From an uncultured Nesterenkonia sp. (lineage in GTDB: Bacteria > Actinomycetota > Actinomycetes > Actinomycetales > Micrococcaceae), in NCBI GenBank assembly GCA_946222885.1, contig CAMIAK010000006.1, positions 62,001 to 126,000 of the forward strand: a stretch of DNA of 64,000 bases, given 5' to 3'. Position numbers and translations under genes: made by a program. This document shows, piece by piece, positions 43,401 to 53,530 of this stretch (its first letter is position 1; every line of letters starts with the position of its first letter). A model generated the notes under the pieces. That model saw only the letters and a program-made list of their open reading frames with translations, was not told the DNA's origin and ran no database searches.

Positions 43401-44022
43401 GGACCAGGCGCTCGACCACATAGTCCACGGACTCCTCGAAGCCCCACATGGAGATCTGTGAGGCGATGGAGGACGCCTTGATGGAGACGTAGTCGACGTC
43501 GTCGCGGCGCAGCAGCCGGACCGTGTCCTCCAGGTGCTTGTCGGCCTCCTCCTCGCCGAGGACGGCCTCGCCCAGCAGGTTGATGTTCAGGCGGTGGCCG
43601 TCCTTCCTGATCTCGGAGACGGCCTTGCCGAACTGCTTGTCCCGGGCGTCGACCACCATGTGGCCCACCATGGAGCGCATCCGGGTGCGGGCGGCGGGGA
43701 CGACGACGTCGGGCATCAGCTTCCCGAGCTTGGAGCCGGTCTGGATCTGGGCGCGGTCCAGGGCGGAGAGGGTGTCGGGGGCGAGCTCGCCGAGTTCGGA
43801 GAGCGCCTGGGCGGCGGCCTTGGGGTCCTCGGTGCGGATCACCCGGTCCACGAAGCCGACGGTGAAGTCGAGCCCGGTGGGGTGGGAGAGGACCTGGGAG
43901 AGGCGCTGGGCAGAGGCGTGGGGCTTGGCCCCGGACTCCTGTGTGGCGCGAAGCCAGCGGGTGACCTTCTCCACGGAGGCGTCGGCCAGCCGGTTCAGTT
44001 CGGTGCGGATCTCATCAGACAT
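40486..44022 (-). CDS. putA: Bifunctional proline dehydrogenase / glutamate-semialdehyde dehydrogenase
   Basis: An 1178-residue enzyme that turns L-proline into glutamate in two steps. The proline dehydrogenase barrel spans about residues 90-430 (DVDYVSIKASSIASQISMWG, RLVKGANLAMERVHGD). The aldehyde dehydrogenase half covers about 510-990, with PPWNFPLAIPTGGT, the general-base Glu in INAETSGKDAM and the catalytic Cys in GHAGQKCSAAS. There is no N-terminal DNA-binding domain, so it is not its own repressor; a divergent regulator is adjacent. The ATG at 44022 is preferred (CACACT 6 nt upstream); GTG at 44043 is possible. Confidence 0.95.
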   Translation of the reverse strand: MSDEIRTELNRLADASVEKVTRWLRATQESGAKPHASAQRLSQVLSHPTGLDFTVGFVDRVIRTEDPKAAAQALSELGELAPDTLSALDRAQIQTGSKLGKLMPDVVVPAARTRMRSMVGHMVVDARDKQFGKAVSEIRKDGHRLNINLLGEAVLGEEEADKHLEDTVRLLRRDDVDYVSIKASSIASQISMWGFEESVDYVVERLVPLYTEAAKAPAGAKFINLDMEEYGDLRLTIAVFKRLLSLPETKHYEGGIVIQAYLPDALAAVQELTEFANARVAEGGAGIKIRLVKGANLAMERVHGDIHDWPVVTCESKEASDANYKRVLHWLLTAERMKGVRLGVAGHNLFDIAFAHLLGAERGVSQRLEFEMLQGMAAEQQGPISEDVGQLLLYVPAVRPAEFDVAISYLVRRLEENAASENFMSGIFDLSVDEEGRGSEIFQREAERFRSSVGSLAEIIERDGETPPSAQHTQDRLAEEQREPADYSIGQLPAFENEPDTNPALEANQRWAEQVVERATPEWLAKQSLPEKLTEQDVDSLVEDARAAAADWAARPAIERARILYRAADIMASRRGHLASVAAAEVGKSVAQSDPEISEAIDFIRYYAHRALELEQVGNAEFTPDRLVLITPPWNFPLAIPTGGTVAGLAVGSAVIHKPSNPTPHCSMALLECLWDAGVPREVLHGVYPDESEAGKKLISHDGVDRVILTGASETAALFRSWKPELNINAETSGKDAMIITPAADRDLAVADLVYSAFGHAGQKCSAASLGILVGSVAKSERFRRQLIDAASSMVVDWPQNLSATVGPLTELPSEKLKRALTTLEPGESWLLEPKQLDDSGRLWSPGIKTGVKPGSFFHLTEVFGPVLGLMEAKDLDEAIEFQNAVDYGLTGGIHSLETTEVEQWLEQVQVGNAYVNRGITGAIVQRQPFGGWKKSSVGLGSKAGGPNYLMLFGEWNDVPGTPAPKNAISSAAAGLLTAVRDKDLLGEEDLAWVRTAAADDARWWDREFSTAQDRTGLDSEANIFRYRSQEVLLRVAEDAPAREVVRTLAAATVAGAPVTISYAPSVEKETKKAVKTLASEMGVGATKEADASFAGKLASGAYDAGIGVRVRVVGTLDGDVREQVASRPEVALLDDAVTSSGRVELRYWVKEQSVSMTLHRFGNPSRRFHDLAEELKK

Positions 44023-44101
44023 GGGTTCAGTGTGATCCGGCACGCGGCGCGGCGGAACCTTTCGACGAGCAGTCGTGCACAGAATGAGTCAGAATAGGGG
44101 A

Positions 44102-45514
44102 ATGACTGTGACTGCCGATCTGGGCGCGCCCCGGGGCAGGCCGCGGATCCAGGACACGGCGGACCACATTGTGGCCAGTGTTCTGGCCACGGCGGGCCCC
44201 CGGGTCAGCACCGCGGAGTTCTCCACGCGCCGGGTGGCGGAGCTGACCGGGCTGAGCCAGTCCCTGGTGAGCCGGGCCTTCCGGCGCATCCGGGGCGGGG
44301 GCGAGTCCTCGCCAGCATCCGGGCCGGCCTCGGGAGCGTCGCTGGCCGGTGGACCGGCGCTGCGGCTGATGGAGATGGAGGTGGCCTTCCCCTCCCTTCG
44401 GCTGGTCTTCGCCGCTGTTCCTGCGACGGCGAGGGTGCCCGCCAGCCCGACGGCGTTCTCGCGACGTGCGGCCGCGCTGATGGCGGCTCTCTGGGTCTCC
44501 GGGGCGGCCGAGTGGACAGCCCCGGGCGGCTCTGGGCCGGGTGAGGAGAGTCGCGGAGCTCCGTCCCTGAGTGTGCAGTGGACTCCGGGGGAGCGGCCCT
44601 GGGAGGAGTTTCTGGGCGAAGTCGCCGCTCTGTTGGACCGCTGTCTGCCTGCAGTCGATTCCATTCCGGGTGAGCTGCTGCGAGCCACGGCCGCCCGTGC
44701 CGGGCGCGGCCTGCACGGCGTCTCCTGGGCCCGCGGAGGGGAGTCTGAGAAAAGTTCTGAGGTTTCTGACTCAGATGCGGCATTGGCTGTCCCGGAGTAC
44801 CCGGCTCCGGGGAGGGCTGCGTCGAACCCGTGGATGCCCCGGGTGGAGCTCTCGGTGACCGAGCAGATCGCGATCGCGCTGCGCAAGGAGATCATGAACT
44901 CCGGCTACCGTGCCGGCGACCGGATCTCCCCTGCGCCGCTGGCCGAGGCGCTGGGCCTGAGTCCCGGCACCGTCCGGCAGGCGATGCGCCGGCTCGCCGA
45001 CGACGGCCTGCTGGCCGCGGCCGGGGGTGGCTTCCACGTCCCGGAGGTCACCGGCGCCGACGTCATCGACCTCTATGCCGCCCGGCTGCATGTGGGGATG
45101 GTGCTGCTGCGCGGGTGCGCCGCCCAGCCCCGGCACCGGCTGCTGCCGGCACGGCTGGCCCTGGGCGCGGTGGAGGCGGCTGCGGATCAGGGGACCCGCA
45201 GCGACGTCGGGCAGGCGGACCTGCAGTTCCAGCAGGAGCTGGCGGAGGCGGCCGGTCTGGCGCAGTCGGCGCGGAGCTTCCACGCTCTGACCCTGCGGGT
45301 GCGGATGTTCATCTCCGTGCTGCAGCTGGACTACAGCCCGGCGGTGGAGCGGATCGTCAGCGACGACCGGCGCATCCTGAGCGCGGTGCTCGCTGGGGAC
45401 TCCGGGGAGGCCGTGCGCATCTGGCGCTCCAAGCTGGACAATGCGGTCCGGCACATGTCCGCGCTGGCGCCGGAGTCCTTCGACGCCGAACTCTGGTCCC
45501 GCCTGAGCCGCTGA
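44102..45514 (+). CDS. Two-headed regulator: N-terminal HTH plus GntR/FCD-like half
   Basis: A 470-residue protein divergent from putA and probably its regulator. Residues about 10-65 look like a helix-turn-helix of the LacI/TetR sort (TRRVAELTGLSQSLVSRAFRRIRGG). A 150-residue middle part is Ala/Pro-rich and unassigned. From about residue 255 a GntR winged helix appears (TEQIAIALRKEIMNSGYRAGDRISPAPLAEALGLSPGTVRQAMRRLADDGLL), followed by a helical FCD-like domain. Two DNA-binding domains in one chain is unusual. The start is the ATG with CAGAAT 6 nt upstream. Confidence 0.78.
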   Translation: MTVTADLGAPRGRPRIQDTADHIVASVLATAGPRVSTAEFSTRRVAELTGLSQSLVSRAFRRIRGGGESSPASGPASGASLAGGPALRLMEMEVAFPSLRLVFAAVPATARVPASPTAFSRRAAALMAALWVSGAAEWTAPGGSGPGEESRGAPSLSVQWTPGERPWEEFLGEVAALLDRCLPAVDSIPGELLRATAARAGRGLHGVSWARGGESEKSSEVSDSDAALAVPEYPAPGRAASNPWMPRVELSVTEQIAIALRKEIMNSGYRAGDRISPAPLAEALGLSPGTVRQAMRRLADDGLLAAAGGGFHVPEVTGADVIDLYAARLHVGMVLLRGCAAQPRHRLLPARLALGAVEAAADQGTRSDVGQADLQFQQELAEAAGLAQSARSFHALTLRVRMFISVLQLDYSPAVERIVSDDRRILSAVLAGDSGEAVRIWRSKLDNAVRHMSALAPESFDAELWSRLSR

Positions 45515-45551
45515 GTCGCCGGGCGCCCCACCGCTGACTGCCGAGCCGCGC

Positions 45552-45615
45552 GTGCATGGGCTTTCTGCGCATGCACCCCCTGTCTTGGGTGGGCATCCGC
45601 AGAAAGCCCATGCAC
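45552..45615. repeat. Nested palindrome P8 (64 bp)
   Basis: Arms of 23 bp at 45552-45574 and 45593-45615 with one mismatch (GTGCATGGGCTTTCTGCG core). An inner ACCC...GGGT pair is present. It separates two genes on the same strand. Confidence 0.8.
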
Positions 45616-45670
45616 AGCGGATCCGTCCGTCCCGCGCACCTCAGCGTCTCGGCCGCAGCAGGAGCACGCC

Positions 45671-45676
45671 TAGACT
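45671..45676 (+). promoter_or_regulatory. -10 element for leaderless orphan gene
   Basis: TAGACT followed by 6 nt and the ATG at 45683. Confidence 0.55.
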
Positions 45677-45682
45677 GAGGGG

Positions 45683-46444
45683 ATGCCCCAGGGACTTCCG
45701 CGTCTTGCGCTTCCGCACCGGCTCTACCGCCGGGTGGAGGAGACTGCGCAGCGCTGGGGGATCGACCCGGCCGACGTCGTCGAGCTTCAGCTGGCGGCGG
45801 GCCTGCCCCCGGGTGAGCGCGGCGCGGGCAGCCCAAGCACAGAAGGTCGATGCTCAGAGGGGGAGGCCGTCGTCGCGACCCGGCTCTGCTCCCGCTTCGA
45901 GGCAGGCGAGGCCTTGGAGCTCACACCCCTCGCGGCGCGGCTCGCCACGCATAAGGTCGGCCTGCTGCGGATGGGGCCCATCGTCAGTGAGGGCGTCAAC
46001 CGGCTGAAGCAGCCGGATGCGCAGGACGTCCCACGGGAGGACCTGCCCCTGGAGCACCCCGCTTCCGGGTATCCGCGCCGGTGGATCGGCATGGCTGTGG
46101 ACGACTCTCCCTTGGAGGTCTGGCAGGCCGCCCGCGGCTATTGGCGGGCCAAGAAGGACCTCCGCTATCTGGTGCCCACGCGTTTCGGCTACGCCCCCTA
46201 CGTCTTCAAGGTGGAGCGATGGGCCCAGTACAACGCCACCAAGCTCTACGCGGCCGGCGGATGGCTCGTCTACCCGGAGGCGGGGTCCCGACGCCGGCTG
46301 CTGGAGCCGGAGGAGGGCAGCCATCTCCCCACGCTGGGGGAGCCGGAGCTCGCCGACGACGCGGACCTTGAGGTGGCGGGGGCGCTCGCCGGCCGGCTGC
46401 TGCGCCTGGGGAACCGGGGGACCAACCCGGTGATCCGCCTCTGA
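45683..46444 (+). CDS. Protein of unknown function (253 aa)
   Basis: I do not recognise this protein. It is soluble, with no signal peptide or membrane segment. It opens with a short helical, basic region, LALPHRLYRRVEETAQRWG, followed by IDPADVVELQLAAGLPPGE, which could be a small DNA- or protein-binding fold. The middle is rich in aromatic and basic residues (WQAARGYWRAKKDLRYLVPTRFGYAPYVFKVERW), as in nucleic-acid or nucleotide-binding proteins. The gene is leaderless and ends in a C8G9 tract. Codon use is normal for the window, so it is likely real. Confidence 0.65.
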   Translation: MPQGLPRLALPHRLYRRVEETAQRWGIDPADVVELQLAAGLPPGERGAGSPSTEGRCSEGEAVVATRLCSRFEAGEALELTPLAARLATHKVGLLRMGPIVSEGVNRLKQPDAQDVPREDLPLEHPASGYPRRWIGMAVDDSPLEVWQAARGYWRAKKDLRYLVPTRFGYAPYVFKVERWAQYNATKLYAAGGWLVYPEAGSRRRLLEPEEGSHLPTLGEPELADDADLEVAGALAGRLLRLGNRGTNPVIRL

Positions 46445-46461
46445 CCCCCCCCGGGGGGGGG
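46445..46461. repeat. C8G9 tract directly after a stop codon
   Basis: Eight C followed by nine G right after the TGA of the preceding gene. It could fold as a short GC-only hairpin. Homopolymers like this are prone to length change and to sequencing error. Confidence 0.8.
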
Positions 46462-46549
46462 AGCTATCGGTGGCAACGACTTCTCACTGAATAGCGCGAT
46501 AAAGCGAGTTTTTTGCGCTGGTATGCCGCGAAACGGTGGATACGTCTCC

Positions 46550-46579
46550 TTGACGCTCCTTCCCACCCCTGGATACGGT
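46550..46579 (+). promoter_or_regulatory. Promoter of the GIY-YIG gene unit
   Basis: TTGACG and TACGGT separated by 18 bp; predicted leader about 30 nt with AGGAGG before the ATG at 46618. Confidence 0.6.
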
Positions 46580-46617
46580 GACCGCGGGATGAACGGCACC
46601 GGCAGCAGGAGGCGGGT

Positions 46618-47607
46618 ATGAGCTATTACATCTACGGACTCGTGGATCCTCAGGAGGAGACGGCCTCGGCGGAACTCAGCGGGCTCTCCACGGCGGCCAG
46701 ACGGCTGGCCAGCATCTTCTACGTGGGGAAGGGCACGGGGCAGCGCAGCTCGGCGCATCTGGCAGAGGCCCGGGAGGCCCTCCAGCGGGAGCAGGAATCC
46801 TCCTCGGACGCGGGCTACTCCTCCAAGATCCAGCGGATCATCGACCTGATCAATGCGGGCCAGGTCCCGGAGGAGGTCAAGCTCGCCGCCGGCTTCGCGG
46901 AGGAGAAGGACGCCTACCGTGCCGAGGCCATGGCCATTGAGACCGTCAGTGCGGTCCGGGAGGCTGCGGGCCGCCCGCCGCTGACCAACGCGGTCAAGGG
47001 ACATGGCATCGCAGTGGAGGACCTCCACGGCAGCTACTTCCGCCGGATGGACACCGAAGAGGTGCTCCTGGACCGCGAGCTGCCCTGCGAACCCTTCATC
47101 CTGGTCAAGGGCACTTCGGAGGACATGCCCGACGACTGGGAGCACCGTCCCGTCGCCCGCGGCCGGGAGGAGGCGCTCGCCGACTTCCCGGAGGACGTGT
47201 GGGACCAGATCTCCGTGATGGAGGAGGTCGCCGAACTCCCGGTGCGGCGCGGATGGGACGTCCACCAGCCCTGGGAGGAGTCCGAGGCCCGCGCTCGGGC
47301 CCGGCGATACTGGCCGATCAACAAAGAGCGGATCGCACGCTGGATTCGGGATCACGACGCCGCGCCGCGGCACCTGCTGCTGGCGATCGAAGACAGCGAG
47401 GGGACAGTGGTGCGCTACGCGTGGGAGGTCGACCCCGCCGGACAGTGGGAGCGCTACGGCGGAGACAGGTGGGGCATCCCGCTGAGGCAGGAGACGCAGG
47501 AGCACCCGCTGCTGAACACTGTGCTCAGAGAGCACCGCGCCGGCAGGGAGGAGCCTGTGCAGGTGCTGCAGAACTACAGCGGAGGGATCAGGGTCTTCGA
47601 TGTCTGA
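46618..47607 (+). CDS. GIY-YIG (LEM-3-like) nuclease-domain protein
   Basis: A 329-residue protein. Residues 1-125 look like a GIY-YIG fold of the LEM-3/ANKLE1 sort: YYIYGLVDP, then IFYVGKGTGQRSSAHLAEA with the expected Arg, KIQRIIDLINAGQ, and a Glu in YRAEAMAIETV that may be the metal ligand. The C-terminal 200 residues are acidic and unassigned; they repeat the theme of Trp-Glu rich segments. It is followed by a small membrane protein and a lipoprotein in overlapping frames, so the three may work together. Predicted role: DNA or RNA cleavage. Unproven. Confidence 0.72.
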   Translation: MSYYIYGLVDPQEETASAELSGLSTAARRLASIFYVGKGTGQRSSAHLAEAREALQREQESSSDAGYSSKIQRIIDLINAGQVPEEVKLAAGFAEEKDAYRAEAMAIETVSAVREAAGRPPLTNAVKGHGIAVEDLHGSYFRRMDTEEVLLDRELPCEPFILVKGTSEDMPDDWEHRPVARGREEALADFPEDVWDQISVMEEVAELPVRRGWDVHQPWEESEARARARRYWPINKERIARWIRDHDAAPRHLLLAIEDSEGTVVRYAWEVDPAGQWERYGGDRWGIPLRQETQEHPLLNTVLREHRAGREEPVQVLQNYSGGIRVFDV

Positions 47608-47917
47608 GTTTGAGATCGACCCCAGCACCGGCCGGCCCAGGACCGGCGCGGCCTCCCCTGGATCAGGGCGCTCGCAGCAGCCGCGCGGAGCATCTCCTGT
47701 CATCCCGTTCTGGAGCTGGTTGGCGTGGCTCATCGGCGGAGCCGGGCTGGTCATCCTCTTCACCAGCTTCGGCGACGATGTCGGCGAGCTCGAGGCGATC
47801 CAACGCATGGTCGCGGCCTTCCTCCTGATCCAGCTCTCCGGGATCTGGGTGGTCGCCCACTACGTCCAGCGCATCGCCTGGGAGGCGCGCCGCGCCCGTG
47901 CCAGGGAGGAAGGGTGA
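47600..47917 (+). CDS. Small two-span membrane protein
   Basis: A 105-residue protein with a disordered N-terminus (residues 1-33) and two membrane segments: WLAWLIGGAGLVILFTSFG and MVAAFLLIQLSGIWVVAHYV. The C-terminus is very basic (EARRARAREEG). It overlaps the GIY-YIG gene by 8 nt and the following lipoprotein gene by 4 nt, pointing to coupled translation. I do not recognise a family. Confidence 0.72.
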   Translation: MSEFEIDPSTGRPRTGAASPGSGRSQQPRGASPVIPFWSWLAWLIGGAGLVILFTSFGDDVGELEAIQRMVAAFLLIQLSGIWVVAHYVQRIAWEARRARAREEG

Positions 47918-49119
47918 ACATCATGAGGAGCGATCCCCGCGCCCGTCTCCGGGTGCTCTCCGCGGCCATGGTCGGTGGTCTGCTGCTGACCGCCTGCGCC
48001 GGTGGGGCGGATGAGCCGGAGGCGGAGCCCCAGGAGGGTGACTCCGGCCCGGAGGCCGACGGGCAGACCGCGGAGCAGGAGGAGCCGCAGGAGGGGGCCG
48101 AGCAGGACCAGCTGTTCGATGAGGACGCCGTGCTGGTCCTGCAGCAGCAGCTTGCCGAGGGTTCGCCCATCGGCCCATGGGCCACAGTGGTGGACTCGGA
48201 GACCGGAGAGGTCTTCGCCCGCACTCCGGTGCCGCTTCGGGAGACGCCTGCCCTGAGCCATATCTCCCCTGACTTCAGCTGGTTCATCGACGCCGAGGCC
48301 TCCAATCCGCGCACGCTGGCGGTGGCCCACCTTCAGCTTGAGGAGGATCCGGCCGGAGAGGTCGAGCCCGGGGAGACCGTGGGCGACTGGGAGACCACGG
48401 AGATCGACCTGGAGGAGATCGTCGGGGACCGCAGCGCAGGGATGCGCGGGATCGACGGCGACGCCGAGTTCCCGGTGGCCGCGGCCTCCCCCGAGGAGCC
48501 GGGCATCGTCTATGTGAAGATGCGCTCCGGCAGGGAGGCCGGCGGCGGGGGCGACGGCGCCGAGGACGATGCCGGCGCAGAGGACGATGCCGGCGGGGAG
48601 GATGATGCCGCCGCCGAGGATGAAGCGGCTGTGGAGCCTCCTGAGGAGGATGCCGGTGCGGAGCCCCTCGGCGCCGCCACGGGCGCGGACCAGGAGGACC
48701 AGGAGACCTTCTATCTGCTGCGCATCGACGTCGTCGCCGGAGAGGGTGAGGTCATCGAGGAGCAGACCGCCACGGGCGGGGAGACCGTCCTGGAGGACTG
48801 GGACGAGGGCGAGGAAGGCGCCCAGCGTGTCTGCTCCTCCTACTACGCGCTGGCGCATGAGGACGGCGGCGCGGCGCTGCTGCCCTGCGGGGAGAGCGGC
48901 CGGCCGTTCGGCAATCCTATGGTCTACGGCTTCGCAGAGGAGGACGAGCAGCGGCTGCGGGCCACCGGCAGCGGCACCCACTATGAGTACGACGTCCTGG
49001 ACGACGGCGGAGACGTGCGCTTCTACCGCATCCGTGATGATGAGGAGCAGCGGGTGGAGGTCCCGCTGATATCCGATGAGATCGACCTGATCCTGCCGTT
49101 CACCGGCTATCCGGACTGA
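47914..49119 (+). CDS. Acidic lipoprotein of unknown function
   Basis: A 401-residue lipoprotein with signal and lipobox in RVLSAAMVGGLLLTACAGG. An Asp/Glu/Ala-rich low-complexity insert occurs near residues 210-255, including short tandem units of the type AEDDAG. The rest looks like beta-rich repeats, some of beta-propeller flavour (FIDAEASNPRTLAVAHLQ). GTG at 47914 overlaps the previous stop; ATG at 47923 is equally possible because GGAGG lies 4 nt or 13 nt upstream respectively. Membrane-attached on the outer face. No family assigned. Confidence 0.75.
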   Translation: MNIMRSDPRARLRVLSAAMVGGLLLTACAGGADEPEAEPQEGDSGPEADGQTAEQEEPQEGAEQDQLFDEDAVLVLQQQLAEGSPIGPWATVVDSETGEVFARTPVPLRETPALSHISPDFSWFIDAEASNPRTLAVAHLQLEEDPAGEVEPGETVGDWETTEIDLEEIVGDRSAGMRGIDGDAEFPVAAASPEEPGIVYVKMRSGREAGGGGDGAEDDAGAEDDAGGEDDAAAEDEAAVEPPEEDAGAEPLGAATGADQEDQETFYLLRIDVVAGEGEVIEEQTATGGETVLEDWDEGEEGAQRVCSSYYALAHEDGGAALLPCGESGRPFGNPMVYGFAEEDEQRLRATGSGTHYEYDVLDDGGDVRFYRIRDDEEQRVEVPLISDEIDLILPFTGYPD

Positions 49120-49204
49120 TCCCGACTTTTCCCCGTGGCGAACAGGGGAGCCGCCGGCGTCGTTCCGCCGTAGCCTGGAGACAAGTCAACGCTAGGAGTG
49201 TCGA

Positions 49205-51730
<2,526 letters not shown>

Positions 51731-51749
51731 CTCCCTCTCTGCGAACGCG

Positions 51750-51792
51750 CGACGGCGCCCGCTCACCTTGTCTGGTGGGTCGGGCGCCGTCG
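51750..51792. terminator. Bidirectional terminator between clpC and arsC
   Basis: CGACGGCGCCCG (51750-51761) pairs perfectly with its complement at 51781-51792, and CTCACC/GGTGGGT extends the stem inward around a 6-nt loop. Confidence 0.75.
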
Positions 51793-51809
51793 TCGTCTCC
51801 GGGGTCTGC

Positions 51810-52325
51810 TCAGCTCAGCAGGCGGTCCTTCAGCGCGCGGACGCGGGCGTGGATGTCCTCGCGGATCAGCTCCATACGCTCACGGCCCTCGATGCCGCGC
51901 TCACTGGGCTCGTCGGTCTCCCAGCGTTCCACGGCCACGCCGTCGGGCGCCTCCACCCGGGCCTCGGCGCCGAGCACGATGACGAGCCCGGCCTCCCGCA
52001 TGGCCTCCGGGGTCAGCGGGGTCGGCGTCTCGGAGCTGATGTCCGCGCCCACCTCCCGCAGCACCTCCGCGGAGAGGCTGTTGACGCTGCTGCCCGGATC
52101 GGTGCCGGCGGAGCTGACCAGGATGCTGCCCTCGACGCCGGCCTCGGCGAGCTCGCGGCGCATCAGCCCGGCGGCCATCTGGGACTTGCCCCCGTTGCGC
52201 ACGCACACGAACAGCACCCCGGGGACGTCGGTGCGTTCGGCAGTGCCGTCGAGGGCGGTCTCCGCCGTCGGGACGACCTCCTCCTCGGCGGCGCGCACAG
52301 GCTGGTCGAATGGGCGCTCAGTCAT
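51810..52325 (-). CDS. arsC: Arsenate reductase (LMW phosphatase-like, probably thiol-cofactor dependent)
   Basis: A 171-residue enzyme reducing arsenate to arsenite. The anion-binding loop VLFVCVRNGGKSQMAAGLM carries the nucleophilic Cys; Lys replaces the Arg of LMW phosphatases, as from memory in actinobacterial ArsC proteins that use mycothiol/mycoredoxin. The N-terminal 35 residues are a non-conserved acidic lead. GAGGAG precedes the ATG. It follows acr3 by 56 nt on the same strand; reduction by this enzyme supplies arsenite to the Acr3 pump. Confidence 0.88.
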   Translation of the reverse strand: MTERPFDQPVRAAEEEVVPTAETALDGTAERTDVPGVLFVCVRNGGKSQMAAGLMRRELAEAGVEGSILVSSAGTDPGSSVNSLSAEVLREVGADISSETPTPLTPEAMREAGLVIVLGAEARVEAPDGVAVERWETDEPSERGIEGRERMELIREDIHARVRALKDRLLS

Positions 52326-52381
52326 CGGATCTCCTCATCATCTCTGCTTCTGATCTGCGATCGGGCAGGTCTGCGGCCACT

Positions 52382-53530
52382 CTAGCGGTGCTGCCGATCC
52401 GTGCTGAAGAACCTCCGGGCCCACAGGGCGACATACACCAGGCCCACCAGCACCGGGACTTCGATCAGCGGGCCGACGACGCCGGCCAGGGCCTGTCCGC
52501 TGGCTGCCCCGAAGGTTGCGATGGAGACGGCGATCGCCAGTTCGAAGTTGTTGCCGGCCGCGGTGAACGCCAAGGTGGTGGACCGTTCGTAGCTCATCCG
52601 CAGCAGTCCTCCGATCAGCAGGGAGGCGCAGAAGGTCACCACGAAGTACACCAGCAGCGGGGCGGCGATCCGGGCGACGTCCAACGGCCGGCTCAGCACC
52701 TGCTCTCCCTGCAGGGCGAAGAGGACCACGATGGTGAAGAGCAGTCCGTAGAGCGCCCACGGCCCGAGCTTCGGCAGCACCCGCCGCTCGTAGTCGGCGC
52801 GGCCGAGGCGGCGTTCGCCCAGGGCGCGGGTCAGGAAGCCGGCGGTCAGCGGGATTCCCAGGAAGACCAGCACGGAGATGGTGATCGCCCCGATGGAGAA
52901 CTCCGCCGACGTCGTCGGCAGGCCGAGCCAGCCGGGGAGCACCTGCAGATAGAACCAGCCCAGCACCGCGAACAGGAACACCTGGAAGACCGAGTTGATC
53001 GCCACGAGGACGGCGGCGGCCTCGCGGTCTCCGCAGGCCAGGTCGTTCCAGATCAGCACCATGGCGATGCAGCGGGCCAGGCCCACGATGATCAGGCCGG
53101 TGCGATATTCGGGGAGGTCGGGCAGGAAGATCCAGGCCAGCGCGAACATGAAGGCCGGGGCCAGCAGCCAGTTGATGGCCAGGGAGGTGATGATCAGGCG
53201 CCGGTCGCCCAGCACGCGGCCGGTCTCCGAGTAGCGGACCTTGGCGAGCACCGGGTACATCATCACCAGCAGGCCGAGTGCGATGGGTACCGAGACGCCG
53301 GCGACCTCCACGGCTTCCAGCGCATGTCCGAAGCCGGGAGCGACGGCGCCCAGGGCCAGCCCCAGCGCCATGGCGGCGAGGATCCAGAGGGGCAGGAAGC
53401 GGTCCAGAGTGCTCAGCCTGTGCAGAACAGGTGCCTCAGCGGCTGAGGCAGACGGCGGAGCGGGAGCAGCAGGGGAGCGGGCAGGCTGGGTGCGGGTCAC
53501 GGATTCCTCATCAGCAGGGGGCATCGACAT
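52382..53530 (-). CDS. acr3: ACR3-family arsenite efflux permease
   Basis: A 382-residue membrane protein with ten segments that expels arsenite. RLSTLDRFLPLWILAAMALG opens the domain, and GLARCIAMVLIWNDLACGDREAAAVLVAINSVFQ carries the conserved cysteine in segment 4. The first 35 residues are polar. The start codon itself lies inside the operator arm, so repressor binding would block it; a second Met two codons on is possible. It is divergent from arsR and upstream of arsC. Confidence 0.95.
   Translation of the reverse strand: MSMPPADEESVTRTQPARSPAAPAPPSASAAEAPVLHRLSTLDRFLPLWILAAMALGLALGAVAPGFGHALEAVEVAGVSVPIALGLLVMMYPVLAKVRYSETGRVLGDRRLIITSLAINWLLAPAFMFALAWIFLPDLPEYRTGLIIVGLARCIAMVLIWNDLACGDREAAAVLVAINSVFQVFLFAVLGWFYLQVLPGWLGLPTTSAEFSIGAITISVLVFLGIPLTAGFLTRALGERRLGRADYERRVLPKLGPWALYGLLFTIVVLFALQGEQVLSRPLDVARIAAPLLVYFVVTFCASLLIGGLLRMSYERSTTLAFTAAGNNFELAIAVSIATFGAASGQALAGVVGPLIEVPVLVGLVYVALWARRFFSTDRQHR

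Noticed and set aside
41743..43461. A 572-codon frame opposite putA
   Set aside because: Antisense shadow of a clear bifunctional enzyme.
49120..49204. A ClgR or CtsR/HAIR-type box upstream of clpC
   Set aside because: GGCGAAC and GTTCCGCC are present but do not form a convincing symmetric site.
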